The notes below the pieces were generated by a model. It made no database searches. It had not been told where the DNA came from and saw only the letters and a list, made by a program, of their open reading frames with translations. From contig NZ_JPQU01000018.1 in the NCBI RefSeq assembly GCF_000737245.1, positions 62,001 to 126,000 on the forward strand: a DNA stretch of 64,000 nucleotides. The letters are read 5' to 3'. Source of the DNA: Pseudomonas syringae. GTDB lineage: Bacteria > Pseudomonadota > Gammaproteobacteria > Pseudomonadales > Pseudomonadaceae. Shown here one piece after another: positions 9,578-17,974 of this stretch. A program made the position numbers and the translations under genes. How positions within the stretch are numbered: the stretch's first letter is position 1; every line of letters starts with the position of its first letter.

Positions 9578-10420
9578 TCAGGACCGCGCCAGGTCCAGCA
9601 GCTTCTCTTTCCACTCAGCCCCAGCCGGCAAGGCCAGAAAAAAGGGGTTAAGCAGGGACTCACGCGCCGGGTAGCTGAACGACTCGCCGGACAATTCCAG
9701 CACCTCGCCGCCCGCCCCTTCCAGCACACCTTGGGCGGCTGCGGTGTCCCATTGTGAAGTCGGCGCCAGACGCGGATAGCAATCAGCGGCACCTTCGGCC
9801 AGCAAACAGAACTTCAACGAGCTACCAATATTGGTCAGCTGCAATTGCCCCACCGCAGCAGACAAACCGGCCAGCAAACGCTCCTGCTCCGCGCTGGAGT
9901 GTCGGCGGCTGGCGACCACGGTGAAGTCATGGCCTTCCCCCAGTTCCTGGCGCACGCTGATCGGCGTCAGGTGATCATCATCGTCGCTGCGCCATGCGCC
10001 CAGACCCGCGCCGCCGAAGTAGCAGCGGTTGTTGGTCGGCATCGAGACCACGCCAAATACCACGCGACCTTTCTCGATCAGCGCGACGTTGACCGTGAAT
10101 TCTTCGCTCCCGGAGATGAATTCCTTGGTGCCGTCCAATGGATCCACCAGCCACCAGCGCTCCCAGCTTGCGCGCTCGCTCAGCGGGATATTGGCGTCTT
10201 CTTCGGACAACACGTGGATATCCGGCGCCAGCGCCAGCAAACCTTCGGCAAGCAATTGATGAGCAGCGATGTCGGCGGCGGTGACCGGCGAATCATCAGC
10301 CTTGGACGTCACGGTCACATTGGCGCGCCAGTAAGGCAGGATCACTTCCCCGGCCAGTCGGCAAAGCTTGATCACAGGCTCCAGCAAGGGGTGCGGCAAA
10401 TCAGTAAAAACATCGGTCAT
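9578..10420 (-). CDS. cysQ: 3'(2'),5'-bisphosphate nucleotidase CysQ
   Basis: Hydrolyses PAP/PAPS, removing a toxic by-product of sulfate assimilation. The 280-residue product belongs to the inositol-monophosphatase superfamily. SEEDA and WWLVDPLDGTKEFI provide the metal-binding Glu/Asp residues, and SQWDTAAAQGVLEGAGG holds the C-terminal metal Asp. Its start overlaps the stop of the upstream nudE by 4 bp, so the two are co-transcribed. The gene ends about 20 bp from the tandem REP array. Confidence 0.94.
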   Translation of the reverse strand: MTDVFTDLPHPLLEPVIKLCRLAGEVILPYWRANVTVTSKADDSPVTAADIAAHQLLAEGLLALAPDIHVLSEEDANIPLSERASWERWWLVDPLDGTKEFISGSEEFTVNVALIEKGRVVFGVVSMPTNNRCYFGGAGLGAWRSDDDDHLTPISVRQELGEGHDFTVVASRRHSSAEQERLLAGLSAAVGQLQLTNIGSSLKFCLLAEGAADCYPRLAPTSQWDTAAAQGVLEGAGGEVLELSGESFSYPARESLLNPFFLALPAGAEWKEKLLDLARS

Positions 10421-10983
10421 GGCAGAAACAGTCCGCGCTGGGTTAACAGATCCCGTGCCAGATACAGCGCAGCCAGAGCCCGGCCTTCGCTGAACTGTGG
10501 GTGTTCGATTAGGCTCGACAGCTCGCGCAGGTTCACTTTATCCACGCGCATCGGCTCAGGTTCGTCGCCTTCAAGGCGTTCTTCATATAGATCGGTGGCC
10601 AGTACCACCTGAATCTTCTGGCTCATGTAGCCCGGCGAAAGAGACAGCTCGGTCAGATGTTCCAACTGGTGAGCACCAAAGCCCGCTTCCTCCTTGAGTT
10701 CGCGGTTGGCAGCGGCCAGCACATCTTCACCCGGCTCGATCAAGCCCTTGGGCAGCGACAATTCGTATTCGTCAGTTCCGCCGCAATATTCTTCGATCAG
10801 TACCGCATGATCGGCATCAAGCATGGCGACAATCATCACCGCGCCGTAACCCGCACCACGTCCGACCAACCGCTCATAGGTTCGCTCGACGCCGTTGGCA
10901 AAGCGCAATTGCAGCTCTTCAACACGGAACAAACGGCTACTGGCGACGATTTCGCGGGCGAGTACGGTGGGTTTCTGGCGCAT
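10417..10983 (-). CDS. nudE: ADP-compound hydrolase NudE (Nudix)
   Basis: Nudix hydrolase of 188 residues that in the family cleaves ADP-ribose, NADH and Ap3A-like compounds to AMP. The Nudix box GLIEPGEDVLAAANRELKEE (then AGF) matches GX5EX7REUXEEXGU completely. The ATG at 10983 is preceded by AGGAG in AAAGGAGCCTGTC. It is the first gene of nudE-cysQ and divergent from yrfG, 115 bp away. Confidence 0.93.
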   Translation of the reverse strand: MRQKPTVLAREIVASSRLFRVEELQLRFANGVERTYERLVGRGAGYGAVMIVAMLDADHAVLIEEYCGGTDEYELSLPKGLIEPGEDVLAAANRELKEEAGFGAHQLEHLTELSLSPGYMSQKIQVVLATDLYEERLEGDEPEPMRVDKVNLRELSSLIEHPQFSEGRALAALYLARDLLTQRGLFLP

Positions 10984-11098
10984 GACAGGCTCCTTTGCGG
11001 TGACGGAGTACTATACCGTGGCTTTTCCGATTGTTTGTGTCGGATATGCTTACACTCTGCTCCAAAAACGACAGCCATCAACATCCAGCGAGACCCGA

Positions 11099-11761
11099 AT
11101 GCCTTCAATGCCTTGGCGCGACATCGATACCGTATTGCTCGACATGGACGGCACCCTGCTCGATCTGCATTACGACGAACATTTCTGGCTCCAGCATTTG
11201 CCCCAGCGCTATGCCGAACTGCACGGCATCAGCCACGCGATGGCCTTGCTGGAGATGAAGCCACTGTTTGAAAAAAATGCAGGGACGCTCAATTGGTATT
11301 GCCTGGATTATTGGAGCGCCGAGCTGAAGCTGTCAGTTCGCGACCTGAAGCTGGAAACCGCCGACCTGATCGCTCTGCGTCCGGATGCGGAAACCTTTCT
11401 CGATGCCATCAAACAGGCGGGTAAGCGGGTCATCATGATCACCAACGCTCATCGCGACTCGCTGTCGTTGAAGATGGAGCGAATCGAGCTGGCACCTTAT
11501 TTTGAGCGGCTGATCAGCTCTCACGATTACGGGTTCCCCAAGGAAAGCCCGCATTTCTGGGATGCACTGCAAGCCGACATCGCCTTCGATCCAGCGCGCA
11601 GCCTGTTTATCGACGACACCCTGCCCATCCTGCGCAGCGCCCGCACCTTTGGCGTTGGCCACTTGCTGGCGGTCAGTGAGCCGAACAGCCAGAAGGGGCC
11701 TAAAAACACCGAGGAGTTTGCGGCTGTGACGGATTATCGGGAGTTGATGGTGGGGTTGTAG
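11099..11761 (+). CDS. yrfG: GMP/IMP nucleotidase, HAD family
   Basis: HAD-superfamily hydrolase of 220 residues. Motif I is LLDMDGTLLDL with the nucleophile Asp, motif II is MITNAHRDS, the Lys lies around GFPKESPHFW, and motif IV is FIDDTLPIL. Its relatives dephosphorylate purine monophosphates. The frame is open from 10895, but the ATG at 11099 gives the family N-terminus (MPSMPWRDIDTVLLDMDG). Upstream lies the divergent promoter region shared with nudE. Confidence 0.9.
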   Translation: MPSMPWRDIDTVLLDMDGTLLDLHYDEHFWLQHLPQRYAELHGISHAMALLEMKPLFEKNAGTLNWYCLDYWSAELKLSVRDLKLETADLIALRPDAETFLDAIKQAGKRVIMITNAHRDSLSLKMERIELAPYFERLISSHDYGFPKESPHFWDALQADIAFDPARSLFIDDTLPILRSARTFGVGHLLAVSEPNSQKGPKNTEEFAAVTDYRELMVGL

Positions 11762-11781
11762 CTATCTGGCGACCCGTACTC

Positions 11782-11873
11782 GTGGGAGCAAGCTTGCTTG
11801 CGAAGGCAATGTTTAAGGCGCGAAATAGTTGCCGGGTGCACTACCCCTTTCGCGAGCAAGCTCGCTCCTACAG
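11782..11873. repeat. REPIN between yrfG and the LysM gene
   Basis: The left arm GTGGGAGCAAGCTTGCTTGCGA and the right arm TCGCGAGCAAGCTCGCTCCT are inverted relative to each other. The left arm carries G-to-A type changes that keep its own palindrome intact (AAGCTTGCTT). It sits between convergent genes. Confidence 0.88.
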
Positions 11874-11890
11874 ACTCCCACTGGTGTTGT

Positions 11891-12340
11891 TTACTCCGGA
11901 ATCCGCAACACCTGACCCGGATAGATCTTGTTCACATCCTTGAGCATCGGTTTATTCGCGTCGAATATCTTCTGATATTTGTTCGGATCGCCATACACGC
12001 GCTTGGAAATGGCGCTCAGGGTATCGCCTTTTTCCACGGTTACGAATTTGGCCGCTGTGGTTGGCGCAGCACCTGAGGCGATGGTCATTTGATCATCGAC
12101 TTCGGCGACACCGCTGATATTCCCCAAAATCAGAAGAATTTTTTCCTTCTCTTCCTGACTGGCCGCTTCGCCTGTGACGGTGACTTTGTCGCCCTCCACA
12201 GTGGTCTGGATATTCGGATTGCCCAAACCCACCTGAGCTATATGCTTCTTCAAGGCTTCATCCGAGGCACTGGCGTCGCCCGGCGTTATTGCATCGAGAA
12301 TCTTTTCACCGGCTTCTTTCAAGAAACTGAAAATACTCAT
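11891..12340 (-). CDS. lysM: BON-LysM domain protein, potassium-binding Kbp (YgaU) homologue
   Basis: A 149-residue protein with an N-terminal amphipathic stretch, a BON domain (about 20-85, including VEGDKVTVTGEAASQEEKE) and a C-terminal LysM domain (about 97-147: VEKGDTLSAISKRVYGDPN...YPGQVLRIPE). E. coli Kbp binds K+ and is induced by osmotic stress. There is no signal peptide, consistent with a cytoplasmic or peripheral protein. The upstream region on the minus strand has GGAGAACGC before the ATG. Confidence 0.9.
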   Translation of the reverse strand: MSIFSFLKEAGEKILDAITPGDASASDEALKKHIAQVGLGNPNIQTTVEGDKVTVTGEAASQEEKEKILLILGNISGVAEVDDQMTIASGAAPTTAAKFVTVEKGDTLSAISKRVYGDPNKYQKIFDANKPMLKDVNKIYPGQVLRIPE

Positions 12341-12487
12341 TAGCGTTCTCCGTTCGTTATTTTTGCGTCCTGAATAGACAACATAAGTTCCGACGGGAGA
12401 CAGCTCACTTGGTTCCGGTTACGTGTTGGCCGCCCATCCGATGGCTCGACAGGCTAGAATTGCCGCTTGCAGTAAACCGGAGCGACT

Positions 12488-13375
12488 ATGGACATCAAAC
12501 AACTAAAATTCCTGATCGCCCTCGACGAAACGAGGCATTTCGGCCAGGCGGCCGCGCGTTGCAACATCACTCAACCCACGCTGTCGATGCGCCTGCGCAA
12601 TCTGGAAGAAGAGTTGGAGCTACCCTTGGTAGTGCGCGGTCAGCGCTTCGAGGGTTTCACCGCGCCAGGTGAACGAGTGCTGGCCTGGGCCCGGACCGTG
12701 CTCGCGGCCTATGACGGTTTACAAGCCGAAGCTGCCGCCTGTCGTGGCCATCTGGTGGGCACGCTGCGCCTGGGTATCGTGCCTCTGTCGAGCTTCGATC
12801 CACTGACGCTGCTCAAGCGCTTGCACCAGACCCATCCAAATTTGCGTTTCGAGCTGTCCTCTCTCAGCTCCGAGCAGGTGCTGGAACAGCTTGCCAGTAA
12901 CCGGATTGATCTTGGCGTTTCGTACATGGAGCGTCTGGATACCGAGCGTTTCGATTCAATGCCCTTGGCGGAGACCCGGATGGGCGTGCTTTACGATCAT
13001 CGCCACTTCAATTTCGGTGAAAAACCACTGAACTGGCCGGATCTGATCACACTGCCCTTGGGCCTGCTGACCAGCGGTATGCATTTCCGCCAGTCCATCG
13101 ACACCAACTTCCACAGCCGGGGCCTGCAGTTCGAGCCAATGCTGCAAACCGACGCCGTTCATCAGTTGCTGCAAGCAGTGCACGGCGGCTTTTGCTGCGC
13201 AATCGTGCCGTTGGACGGTGGCCTGGAAAACCTGACTGAGGATTTGCGCCTGCACCCCATTGATGACGCCCGCACCATGGCGCAGCTGGGGCTGATCATG
13301 CGCCGCAGCGCTCCCCGCTCAGCACTGGCCGAAGCGTGCTTCGCCCTATACCAGAAAATTGCTGAAGAACATTGA
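12488..13375 (+). CDS. LysR-family transcriptional regulator
   Basis: A 295-residue LysR regulator. The N-terminal winged helix is MDIKQLKFLIALDETRHFGQ with recognition helix CNITQPTLSMRLRNLEEELE. The effector domain begins near residue 90 (GTLRLGIVPLSS). It is followed by fdhD and a molybdoenzyme in the same direction, so those are the likely targets. The ligand is unknown. GGAG precedes the ATG by 5 bases. Confidence 0.88.
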   Translation: MDIKQLKFLIALDETRHFGQAAARCNITQPTLSMRLRNLEEELELPLVVRGQRFEGFTAPGERVLAWARTVLAAYDGLQAEAAACRGHLVGTLRLGIVPLSSFDPLTLLKRLHQTHPNLRFELSSLSSEQVLEQLASNRIDLGVSYMERLDTERFDSMPLAETRMGVLYDHRHFNFGEKPLNWPDLITLPLGLLTSGMHFRQSIDTNFHSRGLQFEPMLQTDAVHQLLQAVHGGFCCAIVPLDGGLENLTEDLRLHPIDDARTMAQLGLIMRRSAPRSALAEACFALYQKIAEEH

Positions 13376-13470
13376 TCGACGTCATCTATCAACGCATTGG
13401 AACTAGCGATTAGACGTTATCCGACAAGAGGCCTAGGCTAACGTCATATCAATCTGCCGGTACGTCCCCC

Positions 13471-14310
13471 ATGCACGCCAAGCGCACGGTCAGTACGGCG
13501 CCCGCCGAACAGTCGCCAGCGCCTGCAGCCAGCCAGACTTATAGCTACTCAAACCTTGCTGCCGATGAGTCGGCACCGGCAGATCTTGCCGAAGAGGTTG
13601 CATTGGCGATCGCCTATAACGGCATCAGCCAGGCTGTCATGCTGGTCACGCCCAGCAATCTTGAAGACTTTGTCGTCGGCTTTAGCCTTGGCAGCGGCAT
13701 CATCGCTTCGCCTGACGAAATCTATGACATCAAGCTAAGCGGTTGCGGCTCTGCGCAACAGGCCGAGGTCGAAATAGCCAGTCGCGCTTTCTGGGACCTC
13801 AAGCAGCAACGTCGCCATATGACTGGCACAAGCGGCTGCGGACTGTGTGGCGTGGAAGCGGTTGAACAGGCATTGCCTGAACTGAACGTACTGCAAGGCG
13901 CGCCTTTACCGCCCATTGAATGGCTTGAGGGCCTGCGCCAGCGCATCGGCGAATTTCAGCCGCTGGGTCGCCACTGTGGTGCCGTGCACGCTGCGGTTTT
14001 CATGAATAACCAGGGCCAGTTGCTACTGGGCCGCGAAGACATCGGTCGACACAACGCGCTCGACAAACTGATCGGCGCTCTGGTGCGCCAGAACATTTCC
14101 ATGACGGGCGGCCTGGCCATCGTCACCAGCCGATGCAGCCTGGAGTTGATCCAGAAAGTGCTGCGCGCAGGCATTCAGACGCTGGTCAGTCTGTCTTCGC
14201 CCACCGGGCTGGCGCTGCAATGGGCACGTCGTCATAACCTGAATCTAATTCACCTGCCGCAACACAGTGCGCCGCGGGTTTACAGTCCCGCGTTGGAGAA
14301 TCAAGCATGA
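13471..14310 (+). CDS. fdhD: Formate dehydrogenase accessory sulfurtransferase FdhD
   Basis: Transfers sulfur from IscS to the molybdenum cofactor of formate-dehydrogenase-type enzymes. The 279-residue product has the catalytic loop GTSGCGLCGVEA (two Cys near 122-126). HCGAVHAAVF and GREDIGRHNALDKLIG are hallmark motifs. A roughly 25-residue low-complexity N-terminus precedes the fold. Its stop overlaps the start of the molybdoenzyme gene by 4 bp, so the enzyme and its sulfurtransferase are made together. Confidence 0.95.
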   Translation: MHAKRTVSTAPAEQSPAPAASQTYSYSNLAADESAPADLAEEVALAIAYNGISQAVMLVTPSNLEDFVVGFSLGSGIIASPDEIYDIKLSGCGSAQQAEVEIASRAFWDLKQQRRHMTGTSGCGLCGVEAVEQALPELNVLQGAPLPPIEWLEGLRQRIGEFQPLGRHCGAVHAAVFMNNQGQLLLGREDIGRHNALDKLIGALVRQNISMTGGLAIVTSRCSLELIQKVLRAGIQTLVSLSSPTGLALQWARRHNLNLIHLPQHSAPRVYSPALENQA

Positions 14311-16643
14311 GCATGCATAAAGAAGCCGATACCAAACCGACCCCGCGTTACAAGCCTTACAAGGGCGCGGCGGGTGGCTGGGGCGCACTGATCAGCGTGA
14401 CACATGCCTGGCTAACCAGCGACAACGCGCTGAAAAACTTGCGCATGATGCTCAAGACCAACCAGAACGGCGGCTTCGACTGCCCCGGTTGCGCCTGGGG
14501 TGACTCGCCGGAAAGCGGTATGGTCAAGTTCTGCGAAAACGGCGCCAAGGCGGTTAACTGGGAAGCCACCAAGCGTCGTGTCGATCCGTCGTTCTTCGCC
14601 CGCCACAGCGTCAGCGCCCTGCGTGAGCAGAGCGACTACTGGCTGGAGTATCAGGGCCGGTTGACCGAACCGATGGTCTACGATGCAGAAACTGACCGCT
14701 ACAAGCCGATCAGCTGGGAAGACGCTTTCTTCCTGATCGCCAAACACCTCAAAGCGCTGCCGAACCCGAACATGGCCGAGTTCTATACCTCGGGCCGGGC
14801 GAGCAACGAAGCGGCATACCTGTATCAGCTGTTCGTGCGCGCCTATGGGACCAACAACTTCCCTGATTGCTCCAACATGTGCCACGAGGCCAGCGGTGTT
14901 GCCTTGTCACAAAGCGTTGGTGTGGGTAAAGGCACCGTCACCTTCGACGACTTCGAACACGCGGACGCCATTTTCGTCTGGGGCCAGAACCCCGGCACCA
15001 ACCACCCACGCATGCTTGAACCCCTGCGCGAGGCGGTAAAGCGTGGTGCTCAGGTGGTGTGCGTGAACCCGCTCAAAGAGCGCGGCCTTGAGCGCTTTCA
15101 GAACCCGCAGCACCCAATCGAGATGCTCACTAACGGTGACAGTCCGACCAACACCGCTTACTTCCGCCCGGCATTGGGCGGCGACATGGCGCTACTGCGC
15201 GGTATGGCCAAGTTCCTGCTGCAATGGGAGCGCGATGCTCAGGCAGCCAATGCCCCGTCAGTGTTCGATCACGCGTTCCTCAACGAACACACTCAGGGTG
15301 TGCTCGATTACCTGGCGACCATTGACGACACCCCATGGGACAAGATCGTCGAACAGTCTGGTCTGACGCTGGCAGAGATCGAGCAGTCCGCTCGCATGTA
15401 TGCCAAGGGCAAGAACGTCATCATGTGCTGGGCGATGGGCATTACCCAGCACCGCCATTCGGTGGCAACCATTCAGGAAATCGCCAACCTGATGCTGCTG
15501 CGCGGCAACATCGGCCGCCCAGGCGCAGGCTTGTGCCCGGTTCGCGGCCATAGCAACGTGCAAGGTGACCGGACCATGGGCATCAACGAACGCCCACCGG
15601 CGTTTTTCCTTGATGCGCTGGAGCGTCGCTTCCAGTTCAAGGTGCCCCGTGAAAACGGCCACAACGTGGTGGAAGCCATTCACGCCATGGCCGAAGGTCG
15701 CGCCAAAGTCTTCATCGCTCTGGGCGGCAACTTTGCCCAGGCCACACCGGACAGCGCCCGTACCGTTGCGGCACTGAGCAATTGCGACCTGACCGTACAG
15801 ATCAGCACCAAGCTTAACCGCAGCCATTTGAGCCACGGTAAAGAAGCGCTGATTCTTCCGTGCTTCGGCCGTACCGACATCGATATCCAGGCCAACGGCC
15901 CACAAGCCGTCACCGTGGAAGACTCGTTCAGCATGGTCCACGCGTCCAACGGCCAGTTGCAGCCGTCGTCGCGTCACATGCGCTCGGAGCCTGCCATCCT
16001 CGCTGGCATTGCCGATGCAACTCTGGGCAAGCAGCCAGTCGACTGGTTGTGGCTGGTGGAAGATTACAGCCGCATCCGCGAGCTGATCGCCGACACCATT
16101 CCTGGCTTCAAGGACTTCAATCAGCGTCTGGAACATCCAGGTGGTTTCTATCTGGGCAACGCGGCAGGCGCCCGTCGCTGGAACACTCCAACCGAGCGCG
16201 CCAACTTCAAACCCAATCTGCTGCCCCTGGATCTGGTGCATAGCAGCGTGCGCTCAACCGGACAATTGCCGGACCTGATCATGCAATCCATGCGCTCTCA
16301 CGATCAGTACAACACCACGATCTATGGCCTCGACGATCGTTATCGCGGGGTTAAAGGTCAGCGTGACGTGCTGTTCGTCAACGAAGCCGACATCATCCGC
16401 CTGGGCTTCCAGCCCGGTCAGAAAGTCGACATCGTCTCGATCTGGAGCGACGACCACGTGCGCCGCGTGAAGAACTTCACACTGCTGGCCTTCGACATCC
16501 CGGCGGGCCAGGCTGCCGCCTACTACCCGGAAGTCAATCCACTGGTGCCGCTGGAAAGCGTCGGCGACGGCAGCAGCACCCCGACCTCGAAGTTCGTGGC
16601 GATCAAGCTTGAGCGCGCGGCAGAGTCGGCCCGGATTGTTTGA
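14307..16643 (+). CDS. FdhF/YdeP-family molybdopterin oxidoreductase
   Basis: A 778-residue cytoplasmic molybdoenzyme of the FdhF/YdeP group. The N-terminal region has CPGCAWGDSPESGMVKFCENGA, which supplies cysteines for an Fe-S site. NFPDCSNMCHEASGVAL lies in the cofactor-binding domain, and the C-terminal molydopterin-dinucleotide-binding domain starts near 650 (YDRYRGVKGQRDVLFVN-like region). No twin-arginine signal is present. The physiological substrate is unclear, since YdeP relatives are linked to acid or anaerobic stress. Coupling to fdhD and the upstream LysR gene suggests one regulated module. Confidence 0.9.
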   Translation: MSMHKEADTKPTPRYKPYKGAAGGWGALISVTHAWLTSDNALKNLRMMLKTNQNGGFDCPGCAWGDSPESGMVKFCENGAKAVNWEATKRRVDPSFFARHSVSALREQSDYWLEYQGRLTEPMVYDAETDRYKPISWEDAFFLIAKHLKALPNPNMAEFYTSGRASNEAAYLYQLFVRAYGTNNFPDCSNMCHEASGVALSQSVGVGKGTVTFDDFEHADAIFVWGQNPGTNHPRMLEPLREAVKRGAQVVCVNPLKERGLERFQNPQHPIEMLTNGDSPTNTAYFRPALGGDMALLRGMAKFLLQWERDAQAANAPSVFDHAFLNEHTQGVLDYLATIDDTPWDKIVEQSGLTLAEIEQSARMYAKGKNVIMCWAMGITQHRHSVATIQEIANLMLLRGNIGRPGAGLCPVRGHSNVQGDRTMGINERPPAFFLDALERRFQFKVPRENGHNVVEAIHAMAEGRAKVFIALGGNFAQATPDSARTVAALSNCDLTVQISTKLNRSHLSHGKEALILPCFGRTDIDIQANGPQAVTVEDSFSMVHASNGQLQPSSRHMRSEPAILAGIADATLGKQPVDWLWLVEDYSRIRELIADTIPGFKDFNQRLEHPGGFYLGNAAGARRWNTPTERANFKPNLLPLDLVHSSVRSTGQLPDLIMQSMRSHDQYNTTIYGLDDRYRGVKGQRDVLFVNEADIIRLGFQPGQKVDIVSIWSDDHVRRVKNFTLLAFDIPAGQAAAYYPEVNPLVPLESVGDGSSTPTSKFVAIKLERAAESARIV

Positions 16644-16681
16644 TTGGGGTTAGCGCCACTCCAACGGATAGACACTGATCT

Positions 16682-16774
16682 TGTGGGAGCGAATTCATTC
16701 GCGAAGGCGATGTTGAGGCCGATGAAGATGCGTTGAATGTACCGGCCTCTTCGCGAATGAATTCGCTCCCACAA
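16682..16774. repeat. REPIN, GTGGGAGCGAATTCATTCGCGA type
   Basis: Two inverted arms with the AATTCATT core are separated by a spacer of about 50 bp. It lies in the 350-bp gap between the molybdoenzyme and the glycine-zipper gene. The same arm type is seen at 25279-25372. Confidence 0.9.
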
Positions 16775-16804
16775 GGTAGAATTCAGCAGGTTTTCCACAC
16801 CCAC

Positions 16805-16836
16805 AAAAAAGGCCCGTTTCGTGAGAAACGGGCCTT
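16805..16836 (-). terminator. Terminator-like hairpin (A-run on the plus strand)
   Basis: A 12-bp perfect stem (AAGGCCCGTTTC, loop GTGA, GAAACGGGCCTT) preceded by six A's. Read on the minus strand it has the stem-plus-U-run form of an intrinsic terminator. On the plus strand it is a strong hairpin without a U-run after the molybdoenzyme gene. Confidence 0.65.
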
Positions 16837-16993
16837 GATCAAGTAACCTCAGACCCTCAAAAGCCACTTAAGTTCCTTAGCAAAAACAGTAACTTAGGTA
16901 TTTGTGTATCAGTCGTGTTACTCGTCGGATTTGCGTTGCCACATCGTCTTCATAACCTCAGGATCGGCCCGTCATCCCTCTGAGGTTCATTCC

Positions 16994-17458
16994 ATGAAGT
17001 ATTCCTCGATTCTGTTGTTGTCACTCACCCTGACCAGTGGTCTCGCCTGTGCAGGCGGTACGCTAGAGTCTGGTGTGGGCGGTGCATTGGGTGGGGTACT
17101 CGGTTCCGTTGTCGGCCAACAAGTAGGCGGCAGCACAGGCGCAGCCATTGGTGCTGGCCTGGGTGGTGCAGGTGGTGCCGCAGTTGGCGCTGACCGTCGT
17201 AACCGCACAGAAGCCGCTATCGGCGGTGGTCTGGGTGCTGCAGGCGGTAATGTGATTGGCCGCAGCGTAGGCGGCAATACAGGCAGCCTGGTGGGCGCAG
17301 CAGCTGGCGGTGGTGCAGGTGGCGCGTTGGGCAACTATATGGGCAACGAAAGCCGCGCCGATGAGCGTAACGACCGTCGCTATCGTGGCCATGACCGTGG
17401 CCCACGCGGACATGCACACGGCCATCACAAAAAACATCGCGATTACCGTCACCGTTAA
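16994..17458 (+). CDS. Secreted glycine-zipper protein with His-rich tail
   Basis: A 154-residue protein. A signal peptide (about 1-20, ending LACA-GG) is followed by repeated glycine zippers (GALGGVLGSVVGQQVGG, AAIGAGLGGAGGAAVGA, AAIGGGLGAAGG, SLVGAAAGGGAGGALG) and a basic, histidine-rich C-terminus (HGHHKKHRDYRHR). Such zippers pack into membranes, so an outer-membrane or periplasmic location is expected; there is no lipobox. The frame is open from 16904, but the ATG at 16994 begins the signal peptide. The function is unknown. A strong terminator follows. Confidence 0.8.
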   Translation: MKYSSILLLSLTLTSGLACAGGTLESGVGGALGGVLGSVVGQQVGGSTGAAIGAGLGGAGGAAVGADRRNRTEAAIGGGLGAAGGNVIGRSVGGNTGSLVGAAAGGGAGGALGNYMGNESRADERNDRRYRGHDRGPRGHAHGHHKKHRDYRHR

Positions 17459-17472
17459 TTTTGCTGTACACC

Positions 17473-17507
17473 AATACTGGCCGCCCTTAAGCGGCCAGTA
17501 TTGTTTT
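17473..17507 (+). terminator. Intrinsic terminator after the glycine-zipper gene
   Basis: A 12-bp perfect stem AATACTGGCCGC, loop CCTTAA, GCGGCCAGTATT, followed by GTTTTC. It lies 14 bp after the stop codon and also closes the convergent thioesterase gene, whose stop is at 17507. Confidence 0.88.
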
Positions 17508-17938
17508 CACATCACTAAAACCTGCAAGGCCGCCCGCAGCCCTTCAGGGATAGAAACCGGCTGATTAGAGGCGCGATCCACGAACACATGCACGAAGCGC
17601 CCCGCCGCACAGGCTTCGTTCTCCCCAGCCTTGAACACTGCCAGCTCGTACTGCACAGAACTGTTGCCCAGCTTTGCCACGCGCACCCCCACTTCGATGA
17701 GATCCGGGTAGGCAATCGATGCAAAGTAATCGCACGAAGAACTGACCACAAAACCCACCACCGCACCGTCGTGGATATCCAGCCCACCGCGCTCGATCAG
17801 GTAGGTGTTAACTGCGCTGTCAAAAAAGCTGTAGTAAGTCACGTTATTCACATGGCCGTAGATATCGTTGTCGTGCCACCGCGTGGTGATCGATTGGAAG
17901 TGGCGATAGTCAGTTCGTTGTAGGGTGGTGTTGGTCAT
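17507..17938 (-). CDS. Acyl-CoA thioesterase, 4HBT hot-dog family
   Basis: A 143-residue single hot-dog domain. The catalytic signature is TTRWHDNDIYGHVNNVTYYSF, with the Asp and His-Val-Asn typical of 4-hydroxybenzoyl-CoA/YbgC-type thioesterases, and the second half is SSSCDYFASIAYPDLIEVGV. The substrate is unknown. GGAAG precedes the ATG. It is probably transcribed with, but 36 bp before, the RecQ-like gene's end, as both lie on the minus strand. Confidence 0.88.
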   Translation of the reverse strand: MTNTTLQRTDYRHFQSITTRWHDNDIYGHVNNVTYYSFFDSAVNTYLIERGGLDIHDGAVVGFVVSSSCDYFASIAYPDLIEVGVRVAKLGNSSVQYELAVFKAGENEACAAGRFVHVFVDRASNQPVSIPEGLRAALQVLVM

Positions 17939-17974
17939 GAGTCTTCCGAAAAGAGTGGGTTTCTATGTGGGAGC

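Noticed and set aside
16904..16993. N-terminal extension of the glycine-zipper protein
   Set aside because: The extension lacks a signal and the ATG at 16994 directly begins a signal peptide.
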